Shown: positions 1-12,090, numbered from the stretch's first letter. The stretch: 64,000 nt of DNA from Straminergon stramineum (GCA_963920665.1 OY987264.1:34452906-34516905); one strand, 5' to 3'. Notes: a model not told the origin generated them from the sequence alone. A program made the numbers and translations.

Positions 1-783
1 CTTGCAAATTCAGGGGGCCTCACCACCTCATCCTCCCCCCTGGATCAATCCTCTCCATCCTCCTGCACATCGCCGAGCACTAGTTCTTTGACATGGCCGA
101 CCTTTCCCTTTGAAATTCTAAATCTCAAATTTGAAAGAGTGTATGCATTGTTGCCAAATTCTCATGTGGCATCCGCCATGACACGAGTGCAGAGGGAGGA
201 GAGTGCGCTTGGGAAGCAAACAACACGAAGCCGCGCAAAAGATGATGTGAAGGAGGTGGAAGGGATGCCAACGTTGCGGCCACGCAAGCTTAGCAAACAA
301 TAAAAGGTTTGAATTCATACCCATTCCCTCAGCAAGAAATTGACACTAATGCCTTGGTTCTAGAATTCAAAAAATTCTCTAAATCCTGTGGAATTAGGAA
401 TCCTTCACTTGTGTTGTGGGCTCACGGGGCATGGTGGGAGGGGCGGCAATGAAGGTGACTACCTCGCGGTGACCTTGCTGCACCAGTCTTTGTCTATCCA
501 TGATTTTTGATTCAATGTGAGTCTCCTTGAGCTGTTGGACGAGCTCCTGGCCTCCTTGGCTACGTGAGCAATCTCCCTTGCTTGTGAATTTTCATTTCAC
601 TTGTTTCCCCAGTTGTTGGAAAATGCGTCAAAATATGTTTGGGGTCCCACTTCGGGGGTGTGGAGCAAGCACGCCCAAAGGTTCAGTTGGATCCCACGTC
701 TTGGTAGTTGATCTCATCTTACATCATTTTGGTTTCAAATTTTCGAAGGACCTAGCGGATTACCATCTAGCTGACTGGAGTTA
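1..783 (+). repeat. Intron-like repeat region shared with 63057-63740
   Basis: No exon is recognised here. Bases 1-360 and about 590-720 match 63057-63385 and about 63600-63740 of copy D at obvious but imperfect identity, including the same tttgaattctagtttca-type and ggggtgtggagca-type stretches. In copy D this sequence lies downstream of the first cargo exon, inside a long intron. By analogy, this stretch is the 3' part of intron 1 of the copy A cargo gene, whose first exon would be left of the window. Copies A and D therefore belong to one subfamily, distinct from B and C, which have other intron-1 repeats. Confidence 0.6.
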
Positions 784-1699
784 GTGATGCCTGGCATGGA
801 AGAAGATGCTGGGGAGCAATCCGAGCTGAAAACTCCCGCGGATGGAGATGTTGATGTATCGAGTGACTCCGAGGACAAAGGGGGAGATGAGGAGGACTTG
901 GTTAGGGCTCAAAATATTAGAAAAGGTGCTTGTCTTCCGCCTAGGGCTTCTCAAGACTCGAAGCTTAGTTGGAATACCAATTGGCCAAGTCACCTCATTG
1001 CAGGATATACTTGCAAATGCATGCGGCCAGAGTTTTCCTCAAAGAGTTTTGATACTGAATACAGCTCAGAGCCACACACGTCCATGTCCATCGTTAGTCC
1101 CTGGTTTGAGGAATGTGATTATAGCAATAGTGTAGGTAGGCATGGAGAGGTCATCATTCTTTTGAGCTCGGATTCAGATAGTGATGTTGAGATTCTTGAG
1201 GGTTGATCGGACTTGATGTCATTCTGTAGTTTCAAATTATGGTGTATGCTAGGTGTGACCTTTGAGGAAACCATATTTTGAATATCTTTCCAAATTTCAT
1301 TACAAGTATTGTTTCAATTGATCATTCAAGTGAAGCGTTGGGTCCATTGCCGTGGAGTTTGACTTTTGTATATCTTATGTACATTTATTCTTATCCATGC
1401 CTATTTGTTCATCCTCTTTCGTGGTTGCCTTGGCAGATGGATGTGTCACCTCTGAATGAAACTCAAGATGATAGAATTTTGGAGACACCAGGAATTGATG
1501 ACACTACCCAACCTAAAATCGGAGTAGAAGAAGGATACCTAATGAAGGAGGATATGCTAGACGAAGAGGAGAAAGACTTGTTGGAGGATGACCTACGGAG
1601 GCTACAAAAAGTAGACTCCGTCTTCACCATCAATGCGTTGAGGATGAAGTCGAAACACATGTTCCGATTTCCGATTCCACTTTGTCGGCTTGTCGCTAT

Positions 1700-1902
1700 C
1701 ACTAGAAGAAAACTACCTCGTGGTTATGTTGAGCCAGCTAATTAGTTTTGTCAATTCTGACAAAAAATAGAAATTTTGCGTTCATAGAAACACAATTTTC
1801 AGAAAACTGCATTTCTGTGAATGTAGATTTTTTGTTTTTTGTCAGAATTGACAAAACTAATCAACTGGCTCAACATAACTACGGGGCAGTTTTCTTCTAG
1901 TG
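1700..1902. mobile_element. CACTA-type MITE, 203 bp
   Basis: The two ends are long inverted repeats: it begins CACTAGAAGAAAACT and ends with the complement, finishing CTTCTAGTG. The match continues inward through gttatgttgagccag and gttttgtcaattctgac, so the whole insert can fold back on itself. The flanks are TAT (1697-1699) and TTT (1903-1905), a 3-bp target duplication with one mismatch, as expected for CACTA elements. It sits in the ParB-like exon of copy A. Removing it with one copy of the duplication restores the reading frame seen in copies B and C, which supports the borders. Confidence 0.85.
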
Positions 1903-2118
1903 TTTGCCCATGGTGTGGCCGACTCTTTCATGCGACGTGCAATTTCTTGAGCAAGAGTTTGCATGTGGATATCATGATGGGACAACAGTCTTCTACATTT
2001 CCACCACGAATGAGGCGGGCGAGATGTCACAGTTCACAGCGCAAGAGATGGATGAATGGGACCCTCTCTGGAAGGAAAAGAATGCTACATTCGAGGAGTA
2101 CGTGGACTCACAGCCTGC

Positions 2119-3187
2119 TGTCGTGATGTGGGCCGTCTAGTATTTGTAGTTGACATCTTCATTAGTTTAAAAAATGTTGTTAGTGTTGGGCATCTTTAGT
2201 GTTGTTAGTATTATAAGTTGTTAGTGGTTAGTTTTGTGTATAAAGAGGTTGTTGTTGTTGTTGTTGTTGATCGTTTAATTGCCAGTTGATAACCGGTTTA
2301 TTAGTAGTTCACACTAGGGTAGTGGGGTTAGGGTTAGGATTAGTCGGCGGCTAGCCGTCGAGGTTTGTGGAGGGTACTTAAGGCAAGGGTTGATCCCTTG
2401 CTCTCTCTCTTGTCTTTGTTTTTTTTGTTTTGAGTAGTAGGAGGGGAGGGGTGGACTTGAGGATGGAGAGTTGTTTGTTGTGAAGATTTATTTGAAGTAA
2501 AGTATTGATTTGAGGGACTTTTGTGTTGCATTTGGTAAAAGTGTTGGATGGATTCAAAATTTTAGATCTGAGTTTTTAGAGAGTTGATACTCAATGAGGC
2601 CAAGTTTCGGATCTAGATCTATTATGGACAAAAAGTTATGAGGGTTTGAAGTGGAGAGGTTTGGATTTCAAGGCAGCCAAGGAGGGTGTATTGAAGAGGG
2701 TGTATCTTTTTGGCATTTTATGTTTTGGCAATGAAACTTGGAGGGTAATTTCTTTATCTTATCTAATCCTTTGTGTCAAAGTTTTAGCTTCAAGAGACTC
2801 TAGATCTATGAGTTATGCATAAAACAAAACCGGGGTATGAAAGTAGTAAAGGGTTGGAAAGTCAGTAGTGGTAAAATGTTCATCAAAGTTCAACAATATC
2901 TTGAATTAAGTTGAAACTTGGTATGTGATCTTTTGGATAGTTTATCTACATTGTAGCAAAGTTTCAAGATGTTTAAAGCTACTGTCCATATTTTATAGTA
3001 GATCAAAGTTAGGTATGGTAGTTTCTAAGGTATTGAGGGAATCATAGGGTAAGGATTTGGGGAAAAGGGGTTTTTGAAGGTAGATTTATGAATATTTAGG
3101 GTGCTTAGGGGTATCTTACTTATATGCAAGCATTACCATAGCAAAGTCCTGGTGCTATTCCAAATACGTTCACAAATCTTTGTGACA
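2119..3187. mobile_element. 1.07-kb insertion in a ParB-like exon, possible solo LTR
   Basis: Copies B and C read straight through this exon, whereas copy A is broken between the codons before 2119 and after 3187. The insert can be delimited as TGTCGTGATG...TTTGTGACA. Its TG...CA ends and its length are close to those of the two solo LTRs at 49283-50374 (1092 bp) and 57829-58936 (1108 bp), which also end GTGACA. It holds a (TTG)n tract near 2250 and a TATAAAG-like box near 2239. I could not see a clean 5-bp target duplication, so solo LTR is only the leading idea; another kind of insertion is possible. No coding capacity is seen. Confidence 0.45.
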
Positions 3188-6100
3188 TTCCCTTCAAATT
3201 CCTCAAGAACTTAAAGTTCTTTGTCTGCGATGGAAACCACCAACGCCTGGCTTGGATGAATGTCATCTCCAGAATGTATTCCACCAATCCTGATTGGTAC
3301 TATGCGGTGGACAACATTGTTTTGGACACCAAAGGCAAAATTGAGATTGTCATACAAGTCATGCACAACATCAACAAGTGAGGTCACGAATCCCACTATC
3401 ATTTCATTATGAGTTTCAAACCTGAATTTCATGTCATGGTACACTTGCAAAATGATGTACTCAAAGCATGAACTTCTGACTACTATGTAGATCTACGGAG
3501 GACTCCTACAAGAAGACGAACCTGGTATATACTCTATATTGGGTGCAAAAGTATGGCTTGCTACCGATGGAAAGGTTCAATGATATACTCAGGCCATTGG
3601 AGAAGAAAAAATGTATTGCAATGCCATCAAGGAAGACATGGTACTCCATGTTGGCTAAGGTCTCCACCTCATTCATCTTCAGGGTAAGATATACATTCTC
3701 TATATACGTAGAGTACTCAATTGGAATCTTCTTTGGTGTTTTTGTGTTTCTTGCCCGTCCAATTTCCTCACAATATACTCTTGGGACTCCACAGCAAGAG
3801 ATTGCATAGGCAGCAGATGTGGCGCTTCGAAGATACCACGAAACAACACCGGCTGATGAAAAGAGTGCTGAAGGAGAAGCTCATGCCATGAGGGTAGAGG
3901 CCAAAGAAAAAAACATGAAGTTGTACGTGAAAATGATCAAGTTCTTGATAGTGGCCAATTCTACTCATGGGGCGAGCATCCTTGAAAAGGTGAGTTCTCA
4001 TGTTGATCAAATCATGCCAATAAATTATCTAGAATTGGATTTGCTTATATAAACATGACTCAATTCATTTGTGGTAATGCAAGTGGAGAGGCATTGGAGC
4101 TCAAACGAGGTGCTAGAGATGACATTGGAAAAATTGCAAATGGTGGCCACGTGCAACACCACAACAAAGCACAAGGTGAAGTTCTTGCAGTGGTGGAACT
4201 CCTCCATCCCATCTTGTGATGCAAGGAAGTTCCTAGCTAGGCCTGTCTCCGAAACACACCTTGGCCCTTTCTTGAACAAGTGTGTTTGGTTTGCGGGGGT
4301 AAGTGCCTTAGCTGACTTTATTTGTTGATTTCCACAGTTTCTTTATGACAATCGATTATAACATGTGTCAATTTGTAATGTCTCTTTATTCTTTACAGTG
4401 GATTGAAACTAATTATTGTGATGATCAATTTGGGTAGCTCGAAGATACCGTAGTGGAGTACTTCAAGGCGGTCGTCAAACAAGACAACATCAAGATCGAC
4501 ATGAAGGTCCCGTTCCAACCGGAAACCTTGCAAGAGTACTTTGAGGGATGGAGGAGGAAGATCTGGGACCAAGGATTCCATCCTTACCTGAAAGGAGGAA
4601 ATTATTTCAAGAAGGGGGATTCCTTTACAAATTCTGAGGGGTCCAACTTGGTGGTTAGGAGGGTTCTCTACCAGTATGTTTTTAGACCTATTCAATTGGA
4701 ATTGGTTTGGCAACAACTCATTTCTTCAAATTCTGATGTATGCATGCTAAAACCCTTTAGATCATCTACTTCTATCACATTGAATGTGATGGAATGTGGA
4801 TGGTTGTGAAACACAATTGCATGTGTTGAGCTCGTAGACATTATTGTAGTCATGTCTCTAATTGCCTCGAATGATTGATTCTTCTTTCTACAGCTATTTC
4901 AAGTATGAGCTCGAAGTGTAGGGTGCCATCGAAAGGAAAGACTTGCCTCCTTTCCTCGCATCGTGGTTGGATTGTAGCTCAGGGGACTACATGTTCTTAG
5001 CAAACCAGCTGCGCACGTTTACCACAGCTCACCTTAGTGGAGGAGCATGGTACTTGGATTGTGCACCGGCATTCACTTATCCGTCCAAGGTGCAGCTGCA
5101 AGGATCTTTGGATGGCAAAGGGGCCATAGATTTGAACATGGACGAGTTTGCAGGAATGATGGACATGCAAAGGAGGAAGGCCATTGTGAGGAGGGAAGCC
5201 AATGATCGAAAAAAGGAGGCCCATTTTCAAGTCCTTCTCACCGCCAAGGAGAAGAAGGAAGCGGAGAGACTTGCCAAGATGGCGGAGAAGGAGATGGAGA
5301 AAGAAGAAAAGGCCAAGGCCAAAGGGAAGAAGAAGGCCGAGGGTGACAGACAAGTTCCATCATCCTCCACGGTGGATCAAGGCTCCGAGCTACAAGTCGG
5401 ATTGCAAAGTGGAGTGAAGAGGAAGGCCACCCTCTCACAACTCATGGAGGAGGTCATCACTCATGTGACAAAGGCAATTGTTCTTAGTGACGATGAGTTG
5501 GACATGTCTGAGAATTTGATTCTCAACATTTCCATTGACGATCTCATCAATGACATGGAGTCCAAAACAAAGACATGCTACAAAGAAGTCTTGGACTTCT
5601 TGAACAAGGTATGCATGTCTCTTTGGATTTGAAAATACGGTCCTAAGTTCTCATTCAAATGGTTGTACTTTGAGTTCATTTACTGTCATTATAGGTTGCA
5701 CTATTCCTTTGCAGGTGTCGGTAGGGAACCCATCCATGTTCCATGGTGTCCCTAAAGCTGGGCCAAGGGTGGATGTCATGTTCTTTGATTGCCCGAAGAA
5801 CTTGCCCGTGCCTGGGTTGTCTTCTCCACCACATGAGGTGCCAGAATGGAACGAGGACGTGGGAGATGAAGCTCTGCAGTCGACGTTCAGCTTTGCTTTC
5901 AATCATCTCCAAGACCACGGCTGCATCATAGTCTTCCATTCGTGGAGTGCCAAAGCAAAGTCAGATATTGCAGGGTTGTGTGAAACGTATGATATGGTCA
6001 AGAAGGAGTGGATGGGGATGAACCATATGCACTTGACCTTGGCTATTGATAAAACCAAGACGGTCAACTACATTCCATTTCTACAATTCCAAATGGCAAT

Positions 6101-7332
6101 TTCACATGCATTACTTTCATTGGATTGCTCATGATTGTACACCTATTTTGGATGATTGTGCAAATACAAAAATTTGGAATCACCTTGGTGGTGAAGGACT
6201 TGGGCACAAAAGGGAAATCCAATTTCTCTTTCAAGTGCACTACCACGATGGTGAAGGCTGGTGTCAACATCGCACAGGACAACATGGTGATGAACTACAC
6301 CCATCCAGATGACATGGCCATGGATGACGGGAAGCCTTGGCGTAGGGCTTGCGAAAAAGATCCATGGTTCTTTCAAATCCTCCTTGAAGCTACCAACGTC
6401 CAAGGAGATCTGATTCTTGACTGCACCGCATCCACAAGTCAATATTCAATTATACTACTCTACCTCCCAATTGTAACCAAAGTACAATTTTAGTCTCTCA
6501 TAATATATTTTTAAATTTCCATGCCTACAGGTGCATCCATTGTCGCTTGTCATGGCATGAGCTGCCACATTGTGGCCTTGGAGGAGAACAAGGACATCTT
6601 CAAGGCCATCCTCAAATCCATGTGGAAGTCCACTACGGCCAAGGAAGTGATGCCACCTCCTCCAGCAATTGCAATTTTGCAAGATCCGGATGCCATGCCC
6701 GTGGTGCCTTGCAAATTCATTCGGAAGGGAAAATTGAGTAAGTAAGTAGGCACTTTTTTAATTCTCTTCGTACATGATGCCTTCTACCTTTCAAACCTCT
6801 AACATGGTGACATTTTTGTTTGCAGTCATCGAAGATTGATGTCACCTAATCCAATGATGAAGAAACAGAGTCTTCTATGTAGTCCGGAGAAGACATACGA
6901 GCTTCTAGTCTATGCCAACCAGATGGCAACAACCTTTGTAGATTTTGGTTGCTCCAAACCAAAACACCATAAAGACACATACGCTCTAAATGTCTTATAG
7001 TTCATAGATGGGTTTGCATTTGAGGATAGAGAATCTTCAGATTCGTCCAAGTCTTCCAAGTCCGCGACCGACTGCACTACGACTTAGACTCATGAAATTG
7101 ACATATCTCATGAGTCGTGCTATTGTGTATTGTTTTCTATTATGATTGGATTTGTGTATTTTATGGCTATATCTTGGACATGCATTCTTCTAATTCTTAT
7201 TTTCTACTGTAAGAATTTCATCTATGTGGAATACATTTTGTCCTAGAAAACCCTTCAATCAAAAAAGGGGGTAAGCACTTTGAATTTTGAAAAATAAACT
7301 CTACATTCTATGCACTTTTTACTTTCTCATGT

Positions 7333-7345
7333 CCACGGTCATAGG
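7333..7345 (+). promoter_or_regulatory. Subterminal motif CCACGGTCATAGG, copy A
   Basis: One instance of a motif found close to element ends throughout the family, always pointing outward: here, 12211-12222, 24657-24669, 36138-36150, 48393-48405, 48489-48501 and about 55219-55243. It is a candidate transposase- or cargo-protein-binding site. The sequence recurrence is seen; the role is inferred. Confidence 0.55.
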
Positions 7346-7380
7346 TCCTTCATCCATTTTTTCTCGCAAAAATATTTCCT

Positions 7381-7409
7381 GCTCACAAGCTCACATGCTA
7401 GCAACCCTG
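7381..7409. repeat. Terminal inverted repeat, copy A right end
   Basis: Read inward from 7409 it gives cagggttgctagcatgtgag, matching the B ends (ggggaatgctagtatgtgag and ggacgttgctagcatgtgag). The outermost bases vary between copies, so the border is approximate. Confidence 0.65.
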
Positions 7410-7645
7410 TTCATTGATGGAAGGAAGACTTATTGCAACAATTGAGATGCCTTACAAGATACAAGTGACCTTGGATCCTATATATTGATTGCTTGTAGTT
7501 AGAAGTTGTGCAATCACAACCAACCAATAAAAACAAAGTTTTTGAATAAGCATAAAGCTGGCAAAAATAACTTGGATCTACGATTGGATCGGCACATTTA
7601 TAGAATGGATCCTTTAATAGATAAGCAACCTCAATTTATGACACC

Positions 7646-8040
7646 ATGAGTTTATTAGAGTACTTGGAGGATGGAGGAAAAGGCATATTGGGCTACGCAA
7701 ATTGCTTAGAGAATTTACATGTTGATCTTGCTTGTAGGCTTGAAATCGATTGAAATAAAAGTGAAATTGATATTGCATCATTGAGGGAAATTTTAGAGGT
7801 GGCAAAACATTGTGAATAACAATGTTTGATTAGATGAGTGGTAGAAAAGAAAACCTTGCATGCTGAAATTCAAGAGTTGAACAAATGACAAGTTGTTGAC
7901 CTATTGTGAAAACTAGTTCTAAAAATTTGATAACATCTGTTACAAAAAATTTGAACCTTGCAGAAGGTTGTTTCAATTTTGGCACCCTTGTGGTGCAAAT
8001 ATCAAGGTTGACAAAAGTGAGCGTCTCGGGCAAAATCGCG
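7646..8040 (+). pseudogene. Decayed coding relic, unknown family
   Basis: From an ATG at 7646 one frame reads MSLLEYLEDGGKGILGYANC and continues with helical, Leu/Glu-rich coding character. It is broken by TGA and TAA codons at about six positions, then shifts frame near 7905 and ends as LTKVSVSG near 8040. Most of the stops could be CGA or CAA codons changed by C-to-T. I do not recognise the protein; a coiled-coil segment of a retroelement or transposon protein is possible. It lies between the right end of element A and the hAT region. Confidence 0.4.
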
Positions 8041-8092
8041 TCTAAAAATCGGATGTCCGGACCTTGTGGACGTTGCGTCTCTGGTTGGTAAA

Positions 8093-8165
8093 AAACACCG
8101 TTCGCAAATTTACCCTGGGTAAATGCGGTCGGACGGACGGTTGGGCAAGCGAACGGCTAGTGGCG
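8093..8165 (+). repeat. GC-rich GGACGG island 1
   Basis: A short GC-rich patch with ggtcggacggacggttggg and a palindromic ttaccctgggtaaat just before it. A related taccctagggta palindrome lies beside the island at 54180-54400. Similar islands occur at 25757-25870, 29928-30230, 33503-33930, 49150-49282 with 50375-50600, and 54180-54400. They may be subterminal regions of hAT-like elements; no clean TIR or 8-bp duplication was found by eye. Confidence 0.5.
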
Positions 8166-8632
8166 AGTTTTTTAATACAAAGCTTCAACTCCTTCAAATA
8201 AACTTTGATTCCTCGAATGCTTTTTACAATAACATATGGAGTTATGGACTATCCTTTGTAGTGTACTCAACCAAAGAAATTGTACACGATAATTGCAATT
8301 ATGAATTATCAAGAGAAAGGATTAAAAAGAAAAAATTCAAAATTCTCTTCACCTTGAAAATTACCAAATCTATGATTCTATGACAATCATGAAGTCAAAA
8401 TTGTTGCATTATATATGTATCTTGCAATGTATCATGCTTCATACAAAAAAAGAGGAACACAATCAATTTGGGGGGGACTTCTTCTTGGTTTTGCAATTCA
8501 AAAAAAAGTAATCATATTTTCAACATCAATAAGGAAACTCCAACTACAATGGAAGCTTCAAACAATCAATTGCCAATACATGCTCAATGTATCATAAGCA
8601 CCTAAACACCTAAGCCTACATCCCTTGAATCT

Positions 8633-11600
8633 CTAAGGCTTGTAATCACTATCTCCTTTCACCTCAGCCCCGCTACTCTCACATCTAGTTCCCCATCGGT
8701 CGTCTTCATCGCTAGATGTCTCTTCTATGTCGTTTGATGAAGATTGTACAATTTTCACTCCTTTTTGTACTTGTCTAGATGTGAATGATCTCATTGATCT
8801 ACCGGTCTTCTTCTCCATTTTGGCTCTTAATATAGCCTTACCAATGCCTTCTTTAAGGCTAGGGATTGTTTTCATTTTCTTCTTTGAAGAAACTTGATAG
8901 GTATCAAGTGGGGTTCTACCCACATTCGGTGTCTTGCTTGGAGAAGTAGCAAAGGGTTGCATTATTATTTTTTTACGAGCTTTAATGGAGTCTTCACCCT
9001 GTGATATCTCTGCTTTTGGCGCTCCTTGAATAATTAATTGCATTGCATTCAAAGACTGCGATGTGTGGCCTAATGATTTCAAGGAATGGCGTGGTGGATG
9101 GCCCTGATGTTGAATAAACATTGAAGCCAATGTCTCATCCTTATCATCATCATTGGTACATGATAAAATCGTTCGACTTGGATTGCCTTCGGAACCCATC
9201 TCTTTCGTAGGAAACAAATGTCTTTTTCCAAGCCGTGATTTCCTTGAACCATCCAATGTTATGGCATCGCTTTTAAATAGTGCACGTGGAGGAGTGCTAC
9301 GTGGTGGTTCGGGAGAATCTTCCGTGAGGTGCATTTTGCCAACACCATTGTTGACAAAAATTGGGCTGCCTGACTCCATCGAACGTGCTTCAACATTGTC
9401 TTGTACTTCTTGTGGTTTGGCATTTCCAATATTTGCTTCAACACATTTCTTGCTTGTCGATACCACTAGTGACGCAATAATTCCATTGGACACATTCATT
9501 TCAATGTTCACCTCACATCCTCCTTTGTCTTCATGTTGGTGATTTTTTTCTACCGCCATTATCGGGGATGGAGCATCGAAAATGGGAATCACTTCATCCT
9601 TTTCAAGACTCCCATCATTCGTAACCGTTGTCCTATTGGTCGCCCTTATTTCTACATACGTATCCTCTATGTTTAGTAGAAGATTTTTGCTACTCATGAA
9701 TCTAGTTCCATCCACAAATCTAGCTATCGAAGGTACATCATCATCAAGCCCGCAATCATCCTCATCTGATTGAAACTCATACATGTCTCCATCCATGACT
9801 CCGAAGTCTTCATTGTTTTGATTAGGAGTCTCAAATATTTCGTCGTCAAAATTGTGCATATCATAATTCACAGCATCTCTATCATCAGATATAGATTCAT
9901 CATCTTCGTCTTCCGAGATAGGCCCTTCCGAATCTTTGGACTCCACGTTGTCATGGTACCACTTCTTCTCATCCTTCCCCTTCGATGTGGCTATGACTTT
10001 GGAATTGGTGTATACATACACCAAATCGGCTACTCTCTGTGGCCTCAACTTGTTCCGAGATTTGTTGTGAACAAAAGAGTAGCTATTTCAATTTCGTTCA
10101 CATGAAGATGATGACACTGGTTGGGCCAAAATCCTCTTTGCAATTGGAGCAATGAGCTTGCCACATGCATCCTCAAAATCCCACCAAGCATGTGCCGACA
10201 ATTTTTGCTCGGCCGGATCCAACATGTCGTGGAACAGAGGATCTTGGTGTTGAAATGCTACAAACTCCTTCACTATGTCAGGATAAATTCCCAGTTGACA
10301 TATTTTCCTGATAATGCACTTGCATGCATCTGTTGCATCTTGATCGTCAACTAATTCTTTATCGTGAAGAAGATAAGGGTTTAAAAGAGCTCCTACATAA
10401 TGTAGATCGGTCTCTACCATTTCCCGTCGTTTACCAAACGACTTTTCGATAGGAATGGCTAAGTCCAAGAACAAACCAAAGGGCTCTTTTCGTAAAGAAA
10501 AAACATGCTTCTCTAAATTCCTCATGATGTGCAACACCTTGCCCACGCATGGTGTCTTCGCATCCAAATCAGGTAGACCAAACACCACAAGAGCCATCAA
10601 TTCTCGGAAATTAGTGGCATGGGCCCAAAAATGCTCATCTAAAATTGTCTTCTTCACCTCCCGAGACTCCATACGAGATTTTACGTTCTTCGTGTCCTGT
10701 AACTTGAGGACATATTCTACCCATTATGGATTCACCACACTTTGTTGCAACCCAGCCTTGACCTTCAACAAATGAAAAATCATGAAGAAATTGGAGGCAA
10801 ATCTTGTTTTCACCGACATCAATAAGCTATTCTTTGTTTCGTTCTTTTGAAATATAGCTAGCAGCATATGCCGCAATCTGAAGAACTTCACAACAATTAG
10901 GGCCTTTTCCACGAGGTCCTTCAACCATTCTTACTTCCTCCAATCTTGAAGCAACAAATTCAAGGCGTGCACCACACAACCTTGAAAGAAAATGTGCGGA
11001 TATTTACTCGACACCATATTCCATGTTGCCGAATTTACAAGAGTGTTGTCTACAGTCACTTGCACAACATTTGTGGGGCCTACTTGTTCTATAAATTTTT
11101 CCAAGATAGAGGCCAAAAAAGGAGCATTCTTTTCGATTCCACTTGTATCCACTGATCCTAGAAATTGCTCACCTGCAGAAGATACAAGCATGGCATTTAT
11201 CAATGGTCGATTGGTAATTGAGCTCCATCCATCAATAGACAATGTTGCTCCAAACTTCCGAATGCTATCTTCGGTCCGACTATGAAGCTTTGTCTTGATG
11301 TCGGTCTTCGCTTGGTCAAGCAATTTATGGTGTAAATCATGATACGATGGTGGAGCGTAGGGCCCATGGTACTCGGCTATTTTTTTCACTGCTTCTTTAA
11401 ATGCCGGATTTTGAGCTATAGCAAATGGTATGTTTGCTGCATAAAAGAAATTGGCCCACACTGCATTCAAATTGCGTTTTGCTGCGGAATCAAAGCCATC
11501 CACTAGACTACTTTGTCTTTGAGGTCTACTGCCTGATGCCCTTGGAGTGTCACGATCATAGGGTGTTTTTGTAGTTCGGTTTACTTCGGATCCTACACCA

Positions 11601-11650
11601 ACAAATTCTTCTAGTGCTGCACATGAGTCCTCTTGAGTAGAACGCGCCAT
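8633..11650 (-). pseudogene. hAT transposase, main part (split from its N-terminus by element B)
   Basis: Reading on the minus strand from 11650, the product begins MARSTQEDSCAAL and contains a DUF659-type hAT core (IDGWSSITNRPLINAML, then VDNTLVNSATWN and GCVVHALNLLLQDW). Near 10100 it contains the hAT C-terminal dimerisation segment (AWWDFEDACGKL, ending SSSSCERN). A roughly 470-residue acidic and Lys-rich tail runs to 8633. The frame is continuous and intronless except for three stops: TAA at about 10931, TAA at about 10730 and TGA after CERN. In other hAT proteins Trp normally follows CERN, so that TGA is a lost TGG. The BED-finger N-terminus is 13.5 kb away at 25150-25440. The product would be a DNA transposase; this copy is dead. 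Confidence 0.85.
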
Positions 11651-11660
11651 ATCCCTCTCA
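11651..11660. repeat. Left target-site duplication of element B
   Basis: ATCCCTCTCA, identical to 25150-25159. A 10-bp duplication is within the 9-11 bp range known for Mutator-like elements. It duplicates codons of the hAT transposase gene. Confidence 0.92.
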
Positions 11661-11727
11661 GGGGAATGCTAGTATGTGAGCATGGAGCGGTGAGCGGTGA
11701 GCGAGAAGCGGGGATTGGTGAGCGGGG
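11661..11727. repeat. Left terminal inverted repeat, copy B
   Basis: It begins ggggaatgctagtatgtgag, continues with gagcggtgagcggtgagcg-like short repeats and ends with agcgggg. Its inverted partner is 25081-25149. The repetitive GAGCG units vary in number between the two ends. Confidence 0.88.
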
Positions 11728-11799
11728 TTTAGGGTTATTGGTTTAAAAATATTTATAAGAATAAATGGATTAAAAATTTTCTAGAATTATTTGGGAAAT

Positions 11800-12090
11800 T
11801 GGATTGAAGTTGAAGAAGAATTTGATGAATGTCAATGGAAAATGGATGAAAGTGGTTGTAAAAAGTCGATGAAAGCAGTTGGATGAAAGGGATGAAATGG
11901 ATGAAAGTGGTTGTAAAAAATCGATGAAAGCAGTTGGATGAAAGGGATGAAAGTGGTTTAGGATAATGGATGAATTTCATAGGAAAAATAGATGAACGAA
12001 TTTTAGGGTTTAAATGAAAGTGTGTCAAGAAATAGATGAAAGTAGATGACAAAACAAGATGAAAATGGGTGAGAAAATGGGTGAAAACTT
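11800..12090 (+). repeat. Subterminal GGATGAAAG repeats, left side of copy B
   Basis: Many copies of gatgaaagtggttg, cgatgaaagcagttgg and related units occur here. A duplicated block of about 55 bp lies at about 11844-11945. The complementary form (cttcatcca, ctttcatcc) fills 24780-25040 at the other end, so these are long imperfect subterminal inverted repeats. No coding potential is seen in 11728-12457. Confidence 0.7.

Larger units (their letters stand above)
784..7087 (+). pseudogene. ParB-like / DNA methyltransferase-like cargo gene, copy A (5' exon missing, interrupted)
   Basis: About eleven exons can be followed by homology to copies B and C: roughly 784-1202 (acidic), 1436-1699 plus 1906-2118 and 3188-3380 (ParB-like domain ending in CDGNHQRLAWMN), 3510-3682, 3790-3990, 4083-4299, 4400-4680, 4893-5609 (Lys/Glu-rich, probable nuclear localisation), 5715-6066, 6160-6430, 6531-6743 and 6831-7087. 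The methyltransferase-like part has FFDCPKN where DPPY is expected and ILDCTASTS where motif I (DPFAGSGTT type) is expected, followed by IVALEENKDIF (the usual IGIE-D region). The order is the beta-class order IV then I. In-frame stops (for example TAG near 3808, 4436 and 4919, and one in the last exon), a CACTA-like insertion at 1700-1902 and a 1.07-kb insertion at about 2119-3187 make it nonfunctional as written. The end at 7087 follows a Ser-rich tail like that of copies B and C. Confidence 0.72.
1..7409 (+). mobile_element. Large Mutator-like element, copy A (right part only)
   Basis: This is the cargo-gene side of a MULE of the same family as the complete copies at 11661-25149 and 36042-48689. 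The transposase half must lie left of the window. The right end is placed at 7409 because 7381-7409 reads as a terminal inverted repeat: gctcacatgctagc followed by aaccctg. It aligns with the cargo-side end of copy B (ggggaatgctagtatgtgag, read inward). The subterminal CCACGGTCATAGG motif lies 64 bp inside. The target duplication cannot be tested because the other end is missing; the first 10 bases outside are ttcattgatg. Family membership is clear from the cargo gene; the exact end could be off by a few bases. Confidence 0.75.
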
